This document shows, piece by piece, positions 17,299-26,970 of a DNA stretch of 64,000 nt (position 1 is the stretch's first letter; each line of letters starts with the position of its first letter). Both the position numbers and the translations under genes were made by a program. Source of the DNA: Acidicapsa acidisoli (lineage in GTDB: Bacteria > Acidobacteriota > Terriglobia > Terriglobales > Acidobacteriaceae); contig NZ_JAGSYI010000001.1 in NCBI RefSeq assembly GCF_025685625.1, forward strand, positions 930,001 through 994,000, given 5' to 3'. The notes beneath the pieces are model-generated. The model was not told the origin of the DNA. It did not search any database and worked only from the letters and a program-made list of their open reading frames with translations.

Positions 17299-19597
17299 GG
17301 CGCAGATCGAAGCTGCGCGAGGGTCCGATTGCGTTACCCGAAAATAGTCCGCCAAAGTCGATGACGTTGAGTATGTTGTTCAGATTCTGTCCATCCACCT
17401 GAAGATGCATATTGATCCGGTCCGACTTATAGATATCGGCTCCAGCAGAGGCGTTGGCCTGGAATGCTGGATAAATTCGGCCGCGCGTGAAGTTAATGCG
17501 GCTTAGGACCTGAGGGCCATACTCCTGCAGTACCGTGGACGCGTCTCCGTCAAAGTCAAAGGGAAGACCTGTGTCATATTGCAGGCCGAAGGCGGTCCAG
17601 AGACGCGGGGTTAACTGGTAGCGAATGCGTCCGCGAACGGTATTGCGCTGGTCCTGCGAGTCCGGAGTATGGCCGGTCAATTGAGAGGCAGCCTGAGCGG
17701 CGTTTGAACCGAAGAAAAGACCGCCGGTGACTGGGAACCAGACATTGCCGACGGTGTACGAATAACTTCCGAAGCCAGAGAAATGGCGCCAGTCAGGGAT
17801 CTCGACCTTACCTTCCGCACCATAGACGATTCCCTTACGGAAGGAGATAGGAAAGCTGATGGAGGTGTTGAATATCTGGCTGTCGTCGGCGTAGTTATCG
17901 ACGACGCGCCGGAAGTAATTGCTCCCGATTTTCAGATGCCCGAGAAAGACCCAGGTCAGACCTGCTTCGTAATAATCGCCCTGCGAGGGCCTGACAGGCA
18001 GACTTAGAAACCCGGTGGGATCAATGGAAGTAACGGCACCTGAGCTGGATAGCAGGATGTTCTCAAAGGACGGTGTTTGAAAGACCCGGTCATAGGAGAA
18101 ATGCAGGACTGTCTCGGCCGAAGGAAAGTAGTGCGAGATGGCAAGACGGGGCTGCAATGCCTGGTTGTTGAGTAATAGCTGATAGTGATCCCAGCGCAGA
18201 CCGGCATTGATCGTCCAGTTATGAAGGCGTATCTGGTCTTGCAGGAATACCGATTGCTCAAGGTCGGGGCGATTGGCCTGATAGGCGAATGTAAGTGGCG
18301 ATCCGGGGTCAAACTGCGTGGGATCGGTAATGAGATAGTTCAGCTTCTCATTCAGAAACAGGTTGTCGGATTCGACGCCGGCCTTCCATTCATTGTGTCC
18401 GCGATCGATAGTGACGCTCGCTTTGAAGTAGCCCTCGCGAAACCCGTTATGTTGAAAGACCTCGATGGGCGTCGACTCCGGGTTGGAGGTGAAGTCGGTC
18501 GTGTTGTCGCGCACCATTCCACGCAGATCGCCAATGGCGTCTCCGGAAAAGATGTGCTGGTACGAAATGGCGCCCATGGTTTCAATGCTGTCCGCATTCT
18601 GGCGTTGCCCGGCTGCCTGTTGCACAAATTCGTTTGGAATGTCGTAGCGGGCGAGTTCGTGGCGGAGGCTGAGACTGATTTGGTCATTCAAGGTAAAATC
18701 GCGCCGGAAATTGAGGGAGAAGTCGCCTTGCGTTCCGGTGTTGGAGTAATTTTGCGGGACTACGGGATTCAGATAGTGATCGGTCCGGCTGCCGCTGCTG
18801 CTTCCGCCCAGTGTGTTTCTGCCCCATGCGTATTGCCCTTGCGCGAAAGCTCCGGCTGTATCGAAGCTGCCGCCGGAGAGCACGGCCTGGCCGTGAAATC
18901 CTGGCTGTGCATCCTGCAGCGTATTGACCTCGACTACGCCACCCATTTTGCGCCCGTATTCAGCGGGAATTCCGGCGGTGTAGATGGTGACGGACTGGGC
19001 ATCATCGGCTTCGATCTCAGGGCCGAAGCCGGGCGAGCGATTGTCGATGAGTGGAATGCCATCGACGACGAACTGCGTCTGATATTCGGAGCCGCGCGGA
19101 TGCAGGACGGCATTGCCTTCGTAAAGCCAGCCCGGCTGCGAATTAACGAGGTCTTGCAGCGAACGGCCGGGGATTGAGCCGAGGCGGTTTTGAATCAGGG
19201 AACCTCTGATCTGATCAACGGAACCAGCCTGATCCGGATCGATGAGTGTATCGCTGGCGCTGACGGTCACCGATTGCTTTACAGACGACAGCTTGAGCTG
19301 AATCGTGTAGTGCACTGGGATGGTGGAACGAACATCGAGAAACTCCGAAACCTCGGCGAATCCCGCCTGCTGGAGCTCCAGGTGATAGCGGCCGAATGGC
19401 AGGCGCGCGGCGACCGCGCGTCCCTGGGCGTTGGTTGTGAGTGTGCTTGTGTAGTGATTGGCTTCGCTCTCAAGGCGAATCACGGCCTTGATTGCAAGGC
19501 CGGAGGGATCGGCGACGCTGAGATGCAGTTCTCCCTGATTTGCCTGGCCAAGAGCCGGCAGCGCCACAGACAGCAGGAGAAGCAATAGTTTTCTCAT
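17282..19597 (-). CDS. TonB-dependent receptor with N-terminal carboxypeptidase-regulatory domain
   Basis: This 771-residue outer-membrane receptor has a signal peptide (MRKLLLLLLSVALPALGQA), a carboxypeptidase-regulatory-like domain (about 22-100, LHLSVADPSGLAIKAVIRLE ... LPFGRYHLELQQAGF), a plug domain (about 115-240, VVDGIPLIDNRSPG, IPAEYGRKMGGVVEV) and a beta-barrel ending in an aromatic residue (DLRLTTSF). It would take up a ligand too large for porins, using TonB energy. It is shorter than the roughly 1000-residue oligosaccharide receptors frequent in Acidobacteria. No TonB, ExbB or lipoprotein partner lies beside it. The ATG at 19597 lacks an obvious ribosome site. Ligand unknown. Confidence 0.88.
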   Translation of the reverse strand: MRKLLLLLLSVALPALGQANQGELHLSVADPSGLAIKAVIRLESEANHYTSTLTTNAQGRAVAARLPFGRYHLELQQAGFAEVSEFLDVRSTIPVHYTIQLKLSSVKQSVTVSASDTLIDPDQAGSVDQIRGSLIQNRLGSIPGRSLQDLVNSQPGWLYEGNAVLHPRGSEYQTQFVVDGIPLIDNRSPGFGPEIEADDAQSVTIYTAGIPAEYGRKMGGVVEVNTLQDAQPGFHGQAVLSGGSFDTAGAFAQGQYAWGRNTLGGSSSGSRTDHYLNPVVPQNYSNTGTQGDFSLNFRRDFTLNDQISLSLRHELARYDIPNEFVQQAAGQRQNADSIETMGAISYQHIFSGDAIGDLRGMVRDNTTDFTSNPESTPIEVFQHNGFREGYFKASVTIDRGHNEWKAGVESDNLFLNEKLNYLITDPTQFDPGSPLTFAYQANRPDLEQSVFLQDQIRLHNWTINAGLRWDHYQLLLNNQALQPRLAISHYFPSAETVLHFSYDRVFQTPSFENILLSSSGAVTSIDPTGFLSLPVRPSQGDYYEAGLTWVFLGHLKIGSNYFRRVVDNYADDSQIFNTSISFPISFRKGIVYGAEGKVEIPDWRHFSGFGSYSYTVGNVWFPVTGGLFFGSNAAQAASQLTGHTPDSQDQRNTVRGRIRYQLTPRLWTAFGLQYDTGLPFDFDGDASTVLQEYGPQVLSRINFTRGRIYPAFQANASAGADIYKSDRINMHLQVDGQNLNNILNVIDFGGLFSGNAIGPSRSFDLRLTTSF

Positions 19598-19817
19598 GGA
19601 GGCGATACCCGCGCCAATCTTCTACTCGGGAATGAATCTTCTGAAGAACCATACCCTTGGGGGGACAATGATTACCCGCTGTTTTCTAAGCTGATCGATA
19701 TTCAGTGTAGTCCACGCGAAATGGGAGATGGCCGCCTGGATTCCGCTGAATGGATTTTGACGCGGGCACCGCGCGCCAGCGTGAATCATGCTTGCGGCCA
19801 TTGCCGAAAGCGGACTG

Positions 19818-20378
19818 TTATTTGCTGCGTTTGCGCCGGAAGCAATCCGGGCTGTGGTCGTCGACGATGCCGGTGGCCTGCATGAATGCGTATACGATCA
19901 CCGGGCCTACGAATTTGAAGCCTCTCTTTTTCAGGGCAGCCGAGATCGTCTCCGAGAGCGGAGTTTGGGCCGGAAGCGTTCCCGCTTTGTTCAGGATCGG
20001 CTTGCGGCCGGCCATTGTCCAAAGATAGTGCGAGAAGTCCTCGCCAGCGTCTTGCATGGCCAGGTAGATTCTGGCTCCGGCGACCGTTGCTCCGATCTTG
20101 GCGCGCGAACGAATGATGCCGGGATTGAGGAGCAGGCGGGCGATATCGTCTTCAGTGAATTTCGCTACGGCCACGGGGTCGAAGTTGCAGAAGGCCTCGC
20201 GGAAGGCTTCGCGCTTGCGAAGGATTGTGAGCCAGGAGAGGCCGGCTTGAAAGCCTTCCAGCATGAGCGCCTCCCAGAGCATGCGGCTGTCGTATTGGGG
20301 AACGCCCCATTCTTCGTCGTGGTACTTGCGGAGCAGGGGGTCGGTTTCAGCCCAGGCGCAACGATGCAGTGTGCTCAT
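19818..20378 (-). CDS. tag: DNA-3-methyladenine glycosylase I
   Basis: The start is the ATG at 20378, preceded by GAGGT; the frame runs 29 codons further upstream without features. The 186-residue product matches Tag in length and motifs: RCAWAETDPLLRKYHDEEWGVP at the N-terminus (shown in part) and VDDHSPDCF at the C-terminus. C7, H20, H175 and C179 would make the zinc snap seen in the enterobacterial enzyme. Tag removes 3-methyladenine from alkylated DNA in base excision repair. The gene is single and divergent from the oxidoreductase at 20535. Confidence 0.93.
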   Translation of the reverse strand: MSTLHRCAWAETDPLLRKYHDEEWGVPQYDSRMLWEALMLEGFQAGLSWLTILRKREAFREAFCNFDPVAVAKFTEDDIARLLLNPGIIRSRAKIGATVAGARIYLAMQDAGEDFSHYLWTMAGRKPILNKAGTLPAQTPLSETISAALKKRGFKFVGPVIVYAFMQATGIVDDHSPDCFRRKRSK

Positions 20379-20534
20379 TTTGACCTCAGTGAAATTGTCG
20401 CGAAGCTGGGCTAGCACCAGAATCCGATAGACCGCTGTGCGGCCAGCGCTTATATTGAACTTCATATTACGGGAGCAGCCACGGCTGGGCCAGTTGGAAT
20501 GGACGCAAACCAGTCTTCGGGAGCGTAGTCGAGA

Positions 20535-22151
20535 GTGATATCTGGAGATAACTATCTGTCGGCGGCTGCGACTCTGGGGCTAATTGGAGTTCCCCGCCCG
20601 GTAAAGGAATTGGCCGCGCAGCAATGGGACGCAATCGTCGTCGGCGCAGGACATAACGGGTTGGCCTGCGCGGCTTACCTGGCGCGAGCCGGCGAGCGGG
20701 TGCTGGTGCTTGAGTCGCGCGAGCGGATTGGCGGCGCGTGCACGGTGGAGGAGGCTTTCCCCGGCGTCAAGATGTCTCCCTGCGCTTATCTTGCGGGATT
20801 GCTGCATCCGCTGGTGATTAAAGAACTGAACCTGCCAGCGCGCGGATTTACATGGTCTCCGGCAACGAATGGGTTGTTTGTTCCCTTCCTCGATGGCCGC
20901 AGCATTCAACTTTGGGATGATGACGCCCAGTGCGACGCCGAGGTGCAGCGCTTTGCGCCGCGCGACCTGGAGGGTTTTCGCGCGATGTGCGCTGTGATCC
21001 GCAGGCTGCGCAACGCGCTGCGTCCGCCGGATGAGCGCGACGTTTGGATTGGGGAAGCGCCGACTCGGGAGCAGATCGAAGAGCGCCTTGGCAACGACAC
21101 GGAAGCGCGTGCTGTGCTCTTTGACTGGTCGATGGCGGAGTTTGTGGAGCACTATCTTGAGGACGAGCAGCTTCAGGTTGCTTATCTTGGCCAGGGAGTG
21201 ATCGGGACGAACGCCAGCCCATTCGATAAAGGCACAGCCTCGGTGCGCTTTCATCATTCCTCGGGACGGCTGGGCGGAATGCCGGGTATGTGGGGCTACG
21301 TCAAAGGCGGCATGGGGATGGTTTCGTTCTATCTGTGCGACGCGGCGCGCGAGGCGGGTGCGGTGGTGGCCGCGGGTGTTCCGGTTGCGCGGATATTGCC
21401 GGGCGAAGGCGTGCTGCTCGAAGGCGGAGAAAAGATCTCCGCGCCTGTGGTTATCTCAAATGCCGACCCGCGTGTGACGCTGCGCCTGCTTGGCGCGCAA
21501 GCGGACGCGGGATGGCGAGCGCGGGTTGAGTCTGTGCCAATCGAGGGATGTACGGTCAAGCTGAACGTGCTGCTGAAGGAATTGCCGAATTTCAAGGCAC
21601 GCCCCGGGATTGACGAGCCGCACCATTATGGCCAGATCAACGCGCCGCTGACGAAGGCGGAGTGGAAGCAGAGCTTTGCCGCAGCGAAGGATGGTCGTCT
21701 CCCGGAACAGCTCTGGTGTGAGCTTTATTTTCAGAGCGTTCATGATGCGAGTGTTGTGCCGGAGGGAAAGCACACGATGAGCGTCTTTGCGCAGTATGTT
21801 CCGCATACCTTCGCGCATGGGTCGTGGGACGATCATCGGCAGGCAGCGCGCAAGCTGGCGCTTGACTCGATTGGGCGATTCTGCAGCAACATTCCGGAGG
21901 CTGTTGAAGATGCTCAGGTGCTTGGTCCTCCGGATATTGAAAAGAAGGTTGGACTTACCGGTGGGCATATCTTTCAGGGCGAGATACTACCGCAATATAT
22001 GTGGAGCAACCGGCTTACCGCCCGCACACCTATGCCGGGCGTGTATCTATGCGGCGCTTGCACGCACCCCGGAGGCTCGGTGATCGCCATGAATGGGCGC
22101 AACGCTGCGATGGCGGTACTGAAGGATGTATCTGCATTGGTGGGCAGGTGA
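20535..22151 (+). CDS. FAD-dependent oxidoreductase, phytoene-desaturase / PYROXD2-like
   Basis: This 538-residue protein carries a Rossmann FAD motif, DAIVVGAGHNGLACAAYLARAGERVLVLE (about 32-60, quoted in part as GAGHNGLACA), and a C-terminal FAD segment CGACTHPGGSVIAMNGRNAA. It belongs to COG1233, which contains carotenoid desaturases and many uncharacterised amine or polyol oxidases. No carotenoid gene is near. Instead the gene heads an apparent unit with an APC permease (31-base gap) and a Rieske oxygenase (8-base gap), so an oxidation step on an imported amine or amino-acid derivative is inferred. The start used is GTG at 20535 with GGGAG 11 bases upstream; the true start could be a few codons later. 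Confidence 0.82.
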   Translation: MISGDNYLSAAATLGLIGVPRPVKELAAQQWDAIVVGAGHNGLACAAYLARAGERVLVLESRERIGGACTVEEAFPGVKMSPCAYLAGLLHPLVIKELNLPARGFTWSPATNGLFVPFLDGRSIQLWDDDAQCDAEVQRFAPRDLEGFRAMCAVIRRLRNALRPPDERDVWIGEAPTREQIEERLGNDTEARAVLFDWSMAEFVEHYLEDEQLQVAYLGQGVIGTNASPFDKGTASVRFHHSSGRLGGMPGMWGYVKGGMGMVSFYLCDAAREAGAVVAAGVPVARILPGEGVLLEGGEKISAPVVISNADPRVTLRLLGAQADAGWRARVESVPIEGCTVKLNVLLKELPNFKARPGIDEPHHYGQINAPLTKAEWKQSFAAAKDGRLPEQLWCELYFQSVHDASVVPEGKHTMSVFAQYVPHTFAHGSWDDHRQAARKLALDSIGRFCSNIPEAVEDAQVLGPPDIEKKVGLTGGHIFQGEILPQYMWSNRLTARTPMPGVYLCGACTHPGGSVIAMNGRNAAMAVLKDVSALVGR

Positions 22152-22181
22152 GGTAACTCCGGCAACAGGAAGGCGGCAGCT

Positions 22182-23669
22182 TTGGCGGATGCGAGCAACG
22201 CGGTAGCGCAGCAGCCCAGTGTCGTGCCCGAGATGAAGCGCGAGATCGGCTTCTTCGACCTGACGATGTTCTATGTTGTGAGCGGTCTGAGCCTGCGATG
22301 GATCGCGACTGCCGCAGCGTCGGGGCCGAATTCCATTGTGGTGTGGATTTTCGCGTGGATCGGTTTCTTTCTGCCGCTGGCCGCCTGCGTACTTGAGCTT
22401 TCTTCGCGCTATCCGCAGGAGGGCGGACTGTACGTCTGGGCTCGGGAGGGTTTTGGCGATTTCGCGGGATTCATCTCCGCATGGACTTACTGGATGAGCA
22501 ACCTGCCGTATTTCTCCGCCGTGCTGTACTTTGCGGCGGGAAGCGCTCTCTTCGTTGCCGGGCCACAAGGCGCGAAGCTCGCCAACGAGAGCGGATACTT
22601 CATGACTTTTTCTCTGGTGGCGCTGGGCGGGATTACAGTCTTGAATATTCGCGGCGTAAAGCCCAGTAAGTGGCTGAACAATGCCGGTGCATTGGGAATG
22701 ACTTTGCCGGTTCTGGTGTTGCTGATACTGGGGCTTATTTCATGGATGCGCGCAGGTTCGGCGACGCACTTCACGTTCGCTGCGATGGTTCCTCATGCCA
22801 GCATAAAGAACGCTATCTTCTGGTCGACGATCTTCTTTGCCTTTGGCGGCGTGGAGAGCGCGTCCTTTATGGGCGGGGAGATCAGAAACACGCGCAGGAC
22901 GGTGCCACGGGCACTTATCTTCGCCGGTGTGCTCATTACGATGGGGTATATTCTCGGCACGATTGCCATGCTGGTTGCGATGCCGAGCGAGCAGATTAGC
23001 GGTCTGGGCGGATTTATGACCGCTATTGCACGGATGTGCCAAGATTTTCAAGTCGGCTGGATGGTCGTCGCCATCTCGCTGATGGTTACGCTCAGTTGCC
23101 TGGGTGCGGCTTGCGCTTATCTTGCGGCCTGTTCGCGGCTGCCCTTTGTCGCCGGCATCGACAACTATCTGCCCGCAGCTTTTGGCCGCATCCATCCCAA
23201 GTGGAACACGCCATATGTCGCGGTATTTTTCTATGGCCTAGCCGGAATGCTCTTTGCTTTTCTTGGGCAGGCAGCAACGACGGTCAAAGGCGCTTATGAC
23301 GTGCTGGTAAGCATGAGCGTCATCACCTATTTCATCCCTTACCTGTTTCTCTTCGCTTCGATGATTCGTGTGCAGAGCGAGCCTGCTGGCCCGGATGTGA
23401 TTCGCGTTCCGGGCGGAAGGCGGGTTGCGATTCCGCTGGCTGTTCTTGGACTGATTACAACCAGCATTACGATCTGCCTGTCCGTGTTGCCTTCGGATGA
23501 CGAACCGAACAAGACGCTTGCGGTGGTTAAGATTGTCGGAATGACCTTTGTTCTGCTGGCTGCCGGAGTTGTGATCTACGCGCTTGGCAAGCGCAGGCAG
23601 GCGCGGAGTATGCACTTGCAACCAGTTATCGCCGAGCCAGCTCCGCTGATGCGAAACCTGCCCGATTAG
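22182..23669 (+). CDS. APC-superfamily amino acid / amine permease
   Basis: This 495-residue protein has about 12 predicted membrane segments and the LeuT-like APC start (EIGFFDLTMFYVVSGLSLRW) and helix 2-3 region (ELSSRYPQEGGLYVWAREGFG, FISAWTYWMSNLPYF), closest in kind to the glutamate:GABA antiporter and amino-acid permease branch. It would exchange or import an amino acid or amine at the inner membrane. The start is TTG at 22182 with AGGAAGG about 9 bases upstream. It sits between an FAD oxidoreductase and a Rieske oxygenase with short gaps, which suggests a single transcript and a shared substrate. Confidence 0.87.
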   Translation: MADASNAVAQQPSVVPEMKREIGFFDLTMFYVVSGLSLRWIATAAASGPNSIVVWIFAWIGFFLPLAACVLELSSRYPQEGGLYVWAREGFGDFAGFISAWTYWMSNLPYFSAVLYFAAGSALFVAGPQGAKLANESGYFMTFSLVALGGITVLNIRGVKPSKWLNNAGALGMTLPVLVLLILGLISWMRAGSATHFTFAAMVPHASIKNAIFWSTIFFAFGGVESASFMGGEIRNTRRTVPRALIFAGVLITMGYILGTIAMLVAMPSEQISGLGGFMTAIARMCQDFQVGWMVVAISLMVTLSCLGAACAYLAACSRLPFVAGIDNYLPAAFGRIHPKWNTPYVAVFFYGLAGMLFAFLGQAATTVKGAYDVLVSMSVITYFIPYLFLFASMIRVQSEPAGPDVIRVPGGRRVAIPLAVLGLITTSITICLSVLPSDDEPNKTLAVVKIVGMTFVLLAAGVVIYALGKRRQARSMHLQPVIAEPAPLMRNLPD

Positions 23670-23677
23670 TTTTTCCT

Positions 23678-24835
23678 ATGGAAACTACCGATATGGACCA
23701 AAGGCTGGTCTCGATTCTCGCTTTATACGACGAAACTGCCCCGCTGAACGAGGCGCGCACCATCCCTGCGCCGTGGTATTTCGATCCGGCGATTGCAAAA
23801 CTCGAAGAGCAGCATGTCTTCGGCGGGAACTGGCAAGTGGTTGGACGAACCGGTCAGGTGGCCAATCCCGGCGATTACTTTACCGCCGAACTTGCGAGTG
23901 AGCCGATTCTGGTGGTGCGTGGAGCCGACGGCCAGTTACGCGCCTTCTATAACGTATGCCGCCATCACGCGGCGGCGGTTGCTACCGCGCCTTACGGCCA
24001 TGCGCAATCGTTTCGATGCCCTTACCACGGCTGGAACTACGGCCTCGACGGCAGCCTCAAGGGTATGCCGGAGTTCGCTGGCGTTTGCAACTTCGATCGC
24101 GCCGCGAACGGACTTGTGCCGATTGCTGTTGACGCGTGGGAGAGCTTTGTCTTTGTGAATCTCGCGCCGAACCCTGCCCCGCTCGGGAATTTCCTGGGGG
24201 ACCTTGTCTCTCGCGTAACGCCGTTGGGGCTCGGCAACCTCCACTTCCACTCGCGCAGAGAGTACACACTCAACTGCAACTGGAAGGTCTACGTGGATAA
24301 CTACCTGGATGGCGGATATCACGTGCCGCACCTGCACAAAGGCCTGAACAGCGTGCTGGACTACGCGCACTACACAATTGAGAACGGCGAGCGCTACTGC
24401 CTGCAATCGAGCCCGATGGTTGCTTCCGAAGACGCGCAGATTGCAGCAACTAGAACGGGCGACCGCGCCTGGTATTTCTGGCTTTATCCGAACTTCATGA
24501 TCAATATTTATGACGGCGTGATGGATACGAATCTCGTTGTTTCGCATGGCGTCGACAAATGCCGCGTTATTTTCGATTTTTACTTCTCCGATATTTCCTC
24601 TGGTCGGGAGGAACACAACCGCGCCAGCATTGCTACGAGTGACAAGGTTCAGGATGAGGATGTCGCGATCTGCGAGTCTGTGCAAAAGGGTCTGGCTTCG
24701 CGCTCCTATGGAGCGGGGCGGCTTTCCGTGAGGCGCGAGACCGGCGAGCATCTTTTCCATCGGCTGCTGGCGCGGGATTTGAGATCCGGCAACGAATTTG
24801 ACGCGAAGGAGCCCTTCCGACTCGCCGTGCGATGA
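23678..24835 (+). CDS. Rieske non-haem iron oxygenase, alpha subunit (choline/betaine monooxygenase-like)
   Basis: This 385-residue protein has a Rieske centre with C94-x-H96 (NVCRHH) and C114-x2-H117 (CPYHGW), 17 residues apart. The catalytic domain shows NWKVYVDNYLDGGYH with H215 and H220 as iron ligands and an acidic bridging residue just before (D/N at DNY). The segment DEDVAICESVQKGLASRSYGAGRLS resembles choline, glycine-betaine and carnitine monooxygenases rather than naphthalene-type dioxygenases. Such enzymes demethylate or hydroxylate quaternary amines and need a reductase, which is not encoded here. The gene follows the APC permease by 8 bases. Substrate assignment is inference. Confidence 0.87.
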   Translation: METTDMDQRLVSILALYDETAPLNEARTIPAPWYFDPAIAKLEEQHVFGGNWQVVGRTGQVANPGDYFTAELASEPILVVRGADGQLRAFYNVCRHHAAAVATAPYGHAQSFRCPYHGWNYGLDGSLKGMPEFAGVCNFDRAANGLVPIAVDAWESFVFVNLAPNPAPLGNFLGDLVSRVTPLGLGNLHFHSRREYTLNCNWKVYVDNYLDGGYHVPHLHKGLNSVLDYAHYTIENGERYCLQSSPMVASEDAQIAATRTGDRAWYFWLYPNFMINIYDGVMDTNLVVSHGVDKCRVIFDFYFSDISSGREEHNRASIATSDKVQDEDVAICESVQKGLASRSYGAGRLSVRRETGEHLFHRLLARDLRSGNEFDAKEPFRLAVR

Positions 24836-24908
24836 TAATCCTGAACGGATTCAGCGCGACTCTCCGGAATGTGCGCTGCATCACACAATCCAAGAGGCTT
24901 TCTTCTTC

Positions 24909-26897
24909 ATGTCTGACAATACAATCCCGGGAACGGAATCGATCCTCCCGACCGCTCCCGAATCTGACTCTCACGCGACCGAAAACTCATCCTCCGCCGG
25001 GGATATGCAAGCCGCTGAACCCCAGACGCTCTCCGTGGTTGATCCCAAGATCGATCCGGAGATAGCGGCGGAAGTGGAAGCGGAAGTGCAGGCTGCGCAT
25101 ACTGCCGAGCCGTCTCCCGCTCCTGTTGCTGAGCAGATTAAACCCGCAGCCGTACCGGCCGCCGAGGCCAAGGCCGCCGAAGTCAAGTTAGCCGAAGTCG
25201 AGCCAGCCGCTGAACCGGAAGAGTCCTTTGCGGATATCTTTTCGGAGTTCCAGCGCACGCACTCGCGTCGCGAAGGTGAGAGCCAGATTCGCGGCACGGT
25301 TGTCGCCGTTACCGCGGACTCGGTTCTGGTCGATATCGGTTTCAAATCGGAAGGAATCTTGCCGCTGACTGCATTTGCCACCGCGAAGGAGCCGGTTAAG
25401 GTGGGGGACGCGCTGCAGGTTTCGGTGAAGGGACGCGACGAGGACGGGTATTACCAGCTCAGCCTGTTCCGGACTGCCGTTCCCAAGGATTGGACCAGCC
25501 TGGAACGCGCTTTTGCCGAGAAATCGACCATCGTCGGCACGGTGACCGGGGTGGTCAAGGGCGGTTTACATGTGGACGTCGGCGTCCGCGCCTTTCTGCC
25601 GGCCTCACGCAGTGGTGCGCGGGATACCGCGGAGCTGGAAAAGCTGGTTGGCCAGGAGATTCGCGTCCGGATCACCAAGCTGGACGTGCAGGACGAGGAC
25701 GTTGTCGTCGATCGACGCGTTGTGACCGAGGAAGAAGCGCTCGAAGGCAAGGCCCGGCGATACGCCGAGGTACAGGAAGGTGCGGTTCTTGATGGCACTG
25801 TTCGCAGCCTGATGGAGTACGGGGCTTTTGTCGATCTGGGCGGGGTTGACGGGCTGCTGCACATCAGCGATATCGCCTGGAGCCGCGTGGCCAATGTCGC
25901 GGATGTACTCACGGTGGGCCAGCAGATTGAAGTCAAAGTGCTGAAGATTGACCCGGAAACTCGCCGCATTGCGCTCGGACTTAAGCAGTTGCAGCCTCAT
26001 CCGTGGGATGCGGTCGCGGAGAAATACACGGCTGGCCAGCGCGTGCGCGGTGTTGTGACGCGCATCGCCGAGTTTGGCGCATTTGTCGAGTTGGAGCCGG
26101 GCGTCGAGGGGCTGGTTCATCTGTCCGAAATGTCGTGGTCGAAGCGGGTTTATAAAGCCACGGAGGTGGTGAATCTCGGCGACGTGATTGACGCTGTGAT
26201 TCTAGCGATTGCGATTCCTGAGCGGCGCATCTCGCTTGGCCTCAAGCAGGCTCTCGGCGATCCATGGGTGGAAGCGGCAGCGCGAATGGTTCCGGGATCG
26301 ATTATCGAAGGTCCGGTGGCGAGCATCACCAAGTTTGGCGCGTTCATTCAAGCCTCGGAGGGCGTCGAGGGGCTGGTTCACATCAGCGAGATTGTGGCAG
26401 ATCGGCGGCTCAACCATCCTTCGGATGTGCTTCGCGTCGGCCAGGTGGTGCGCGCGCTGGTGCTCGATCTGGACAAGGAAAAACGCCAGCTCCGGCTCAG
26501 CATGAAGCAGCTCATTCCGACCAGCCTCGACGAATTTCTGGCTGAACACAAGGCCGGGGACGCGGTGACTGGCCGCATCGCGTCGATTGAAAACGGCGTC
26601 GCGCAGGTTGAGATTGGCGAGGGAATATTCTGCTCGTGCAAGCTGCCTGCGGCCGGTCCAGCGCAGGCAACCGCACAGCCGGAACCGGAAGCACCCAAGC
26701 CGGCGGCTGTCGATCTCTCTGCGCTCAGTTCGATGCTCAAGACGAAGTGGAAGACCGGTTCGAGCCCGACGGACGCGGCTTCGCCGAAGGCCAAGTCCAA
26801 GACTGTGGAGCCCGCAGGTCCCGGCCAGGTGCGCAGCTTCCGCATTTCTCAGATCGACTCTGCCGCCAAGCGAATCAGCCTGGAACTGGTGGGGTAA
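24909..26897 (+). CDS. S1-domain RNA-binding protein (ribosomal protein S1-like)
   Basis: The start is the ATG at 24909 (MSDNTIPGTES), with AAGAGG upstream; the frame stays open earlier but runs into the Rieske gene. The 662-residue protein has an acidic, Ala/Glu/Pro-rich N-terminal region (1-110) and then five clear S1 folds plus a divergent sixth. The first two are S1-core-like (GTVVAVTADSVLVDIGFKSEG; GTVTGVVKGGLHVDVGVRAF). The next three have the strong GAFV...VEGLVHISE pattern. A last partial one (GDAVTGRIASIENGVAQVEIG) precedes an Ala/Pro/Lys tail. It may be the main ribosomal S1, binding mRNA to the 30S subunit, or a second S1-like protein. A stem-loop follows 4 bases after the stop. 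Confidence 0.85.
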   Translation: MSDNTIPGTESILPTAPESDSHATENSSSAGDMQAAEPQTLSVVDPKIDPEIAAEVEAEVQAAHTAEPSPAPVAEQIKPAAVPAAEAKAAEVKLAEVEPAAEPEESFADIFSEFQRTHSRREGESQIRGTVVAVTADSVLVDIGFKSEGILPLTAFATAKEPVKVGDALQVSVKGRDEDGYYQLSLFRTAVPKDWTSLERAFAEKSTIVGTVTGVVKGGLHVDVGVRAFLPASRSGARDTAELEKLVGQEIRVRITKLDVQDEDVVVDRRVVTEEEALEGKARRYAEVQEGAVLDGTVRSLMEYGAFVDLGGVDGLLHISDIAWSRVANVADVLTVGQQIEVKVLKIDPETRRIALGLKQLQPHPWDAVAEKYTAGQRVRGVVTRIAEFGAFVELEPGVEGLVHLSEMSWSKRVYKATEVVNLGDVIDAVILAIAIPERRISLGLKQALGDPWVEAAARMVPGSIIEGPVASITKFGAFIQASEGVEGLVHISEIVADRRLNHPSDVLRVGQVVRALVLDLDKEKRQLRLSMKQLIPTSLDEFLAEHKAGDAVTGRIASIENGVAQVEIGEGIFCSCKLPAAGPAQATAQPEPEAPKPAAVDLSALSSMLKTKWKTGSSPTDAASPKAKSKTVEPAGPGQVRSFRISQIDSAAKRISLELVG

Positions 26898-26901
26898 GAT
26901 G

Positions 26902-26939
26902 TTTCAGGCTTTCGAAATGCATTTTTATCGAGCCTGAAA
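26902..26939 (+). terminator. Stem-loop terminator after the S1-domain gene
   Basis: TTTCAGGCT (26902-26910) pairs perfectly with AGCCTGAAA (26931-26939); the 20-base loop contains a further CGA/TCG pairing and the palindrome AAATGCATTT. It begins 4 bases after the stop at 26897. The downstream bases are A/T rich but not a clean T-run. Confidence 0.55.
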
Positions 26940-26970
26940 ATAATTCCCTACATAGAAGGGGCATCAACGC

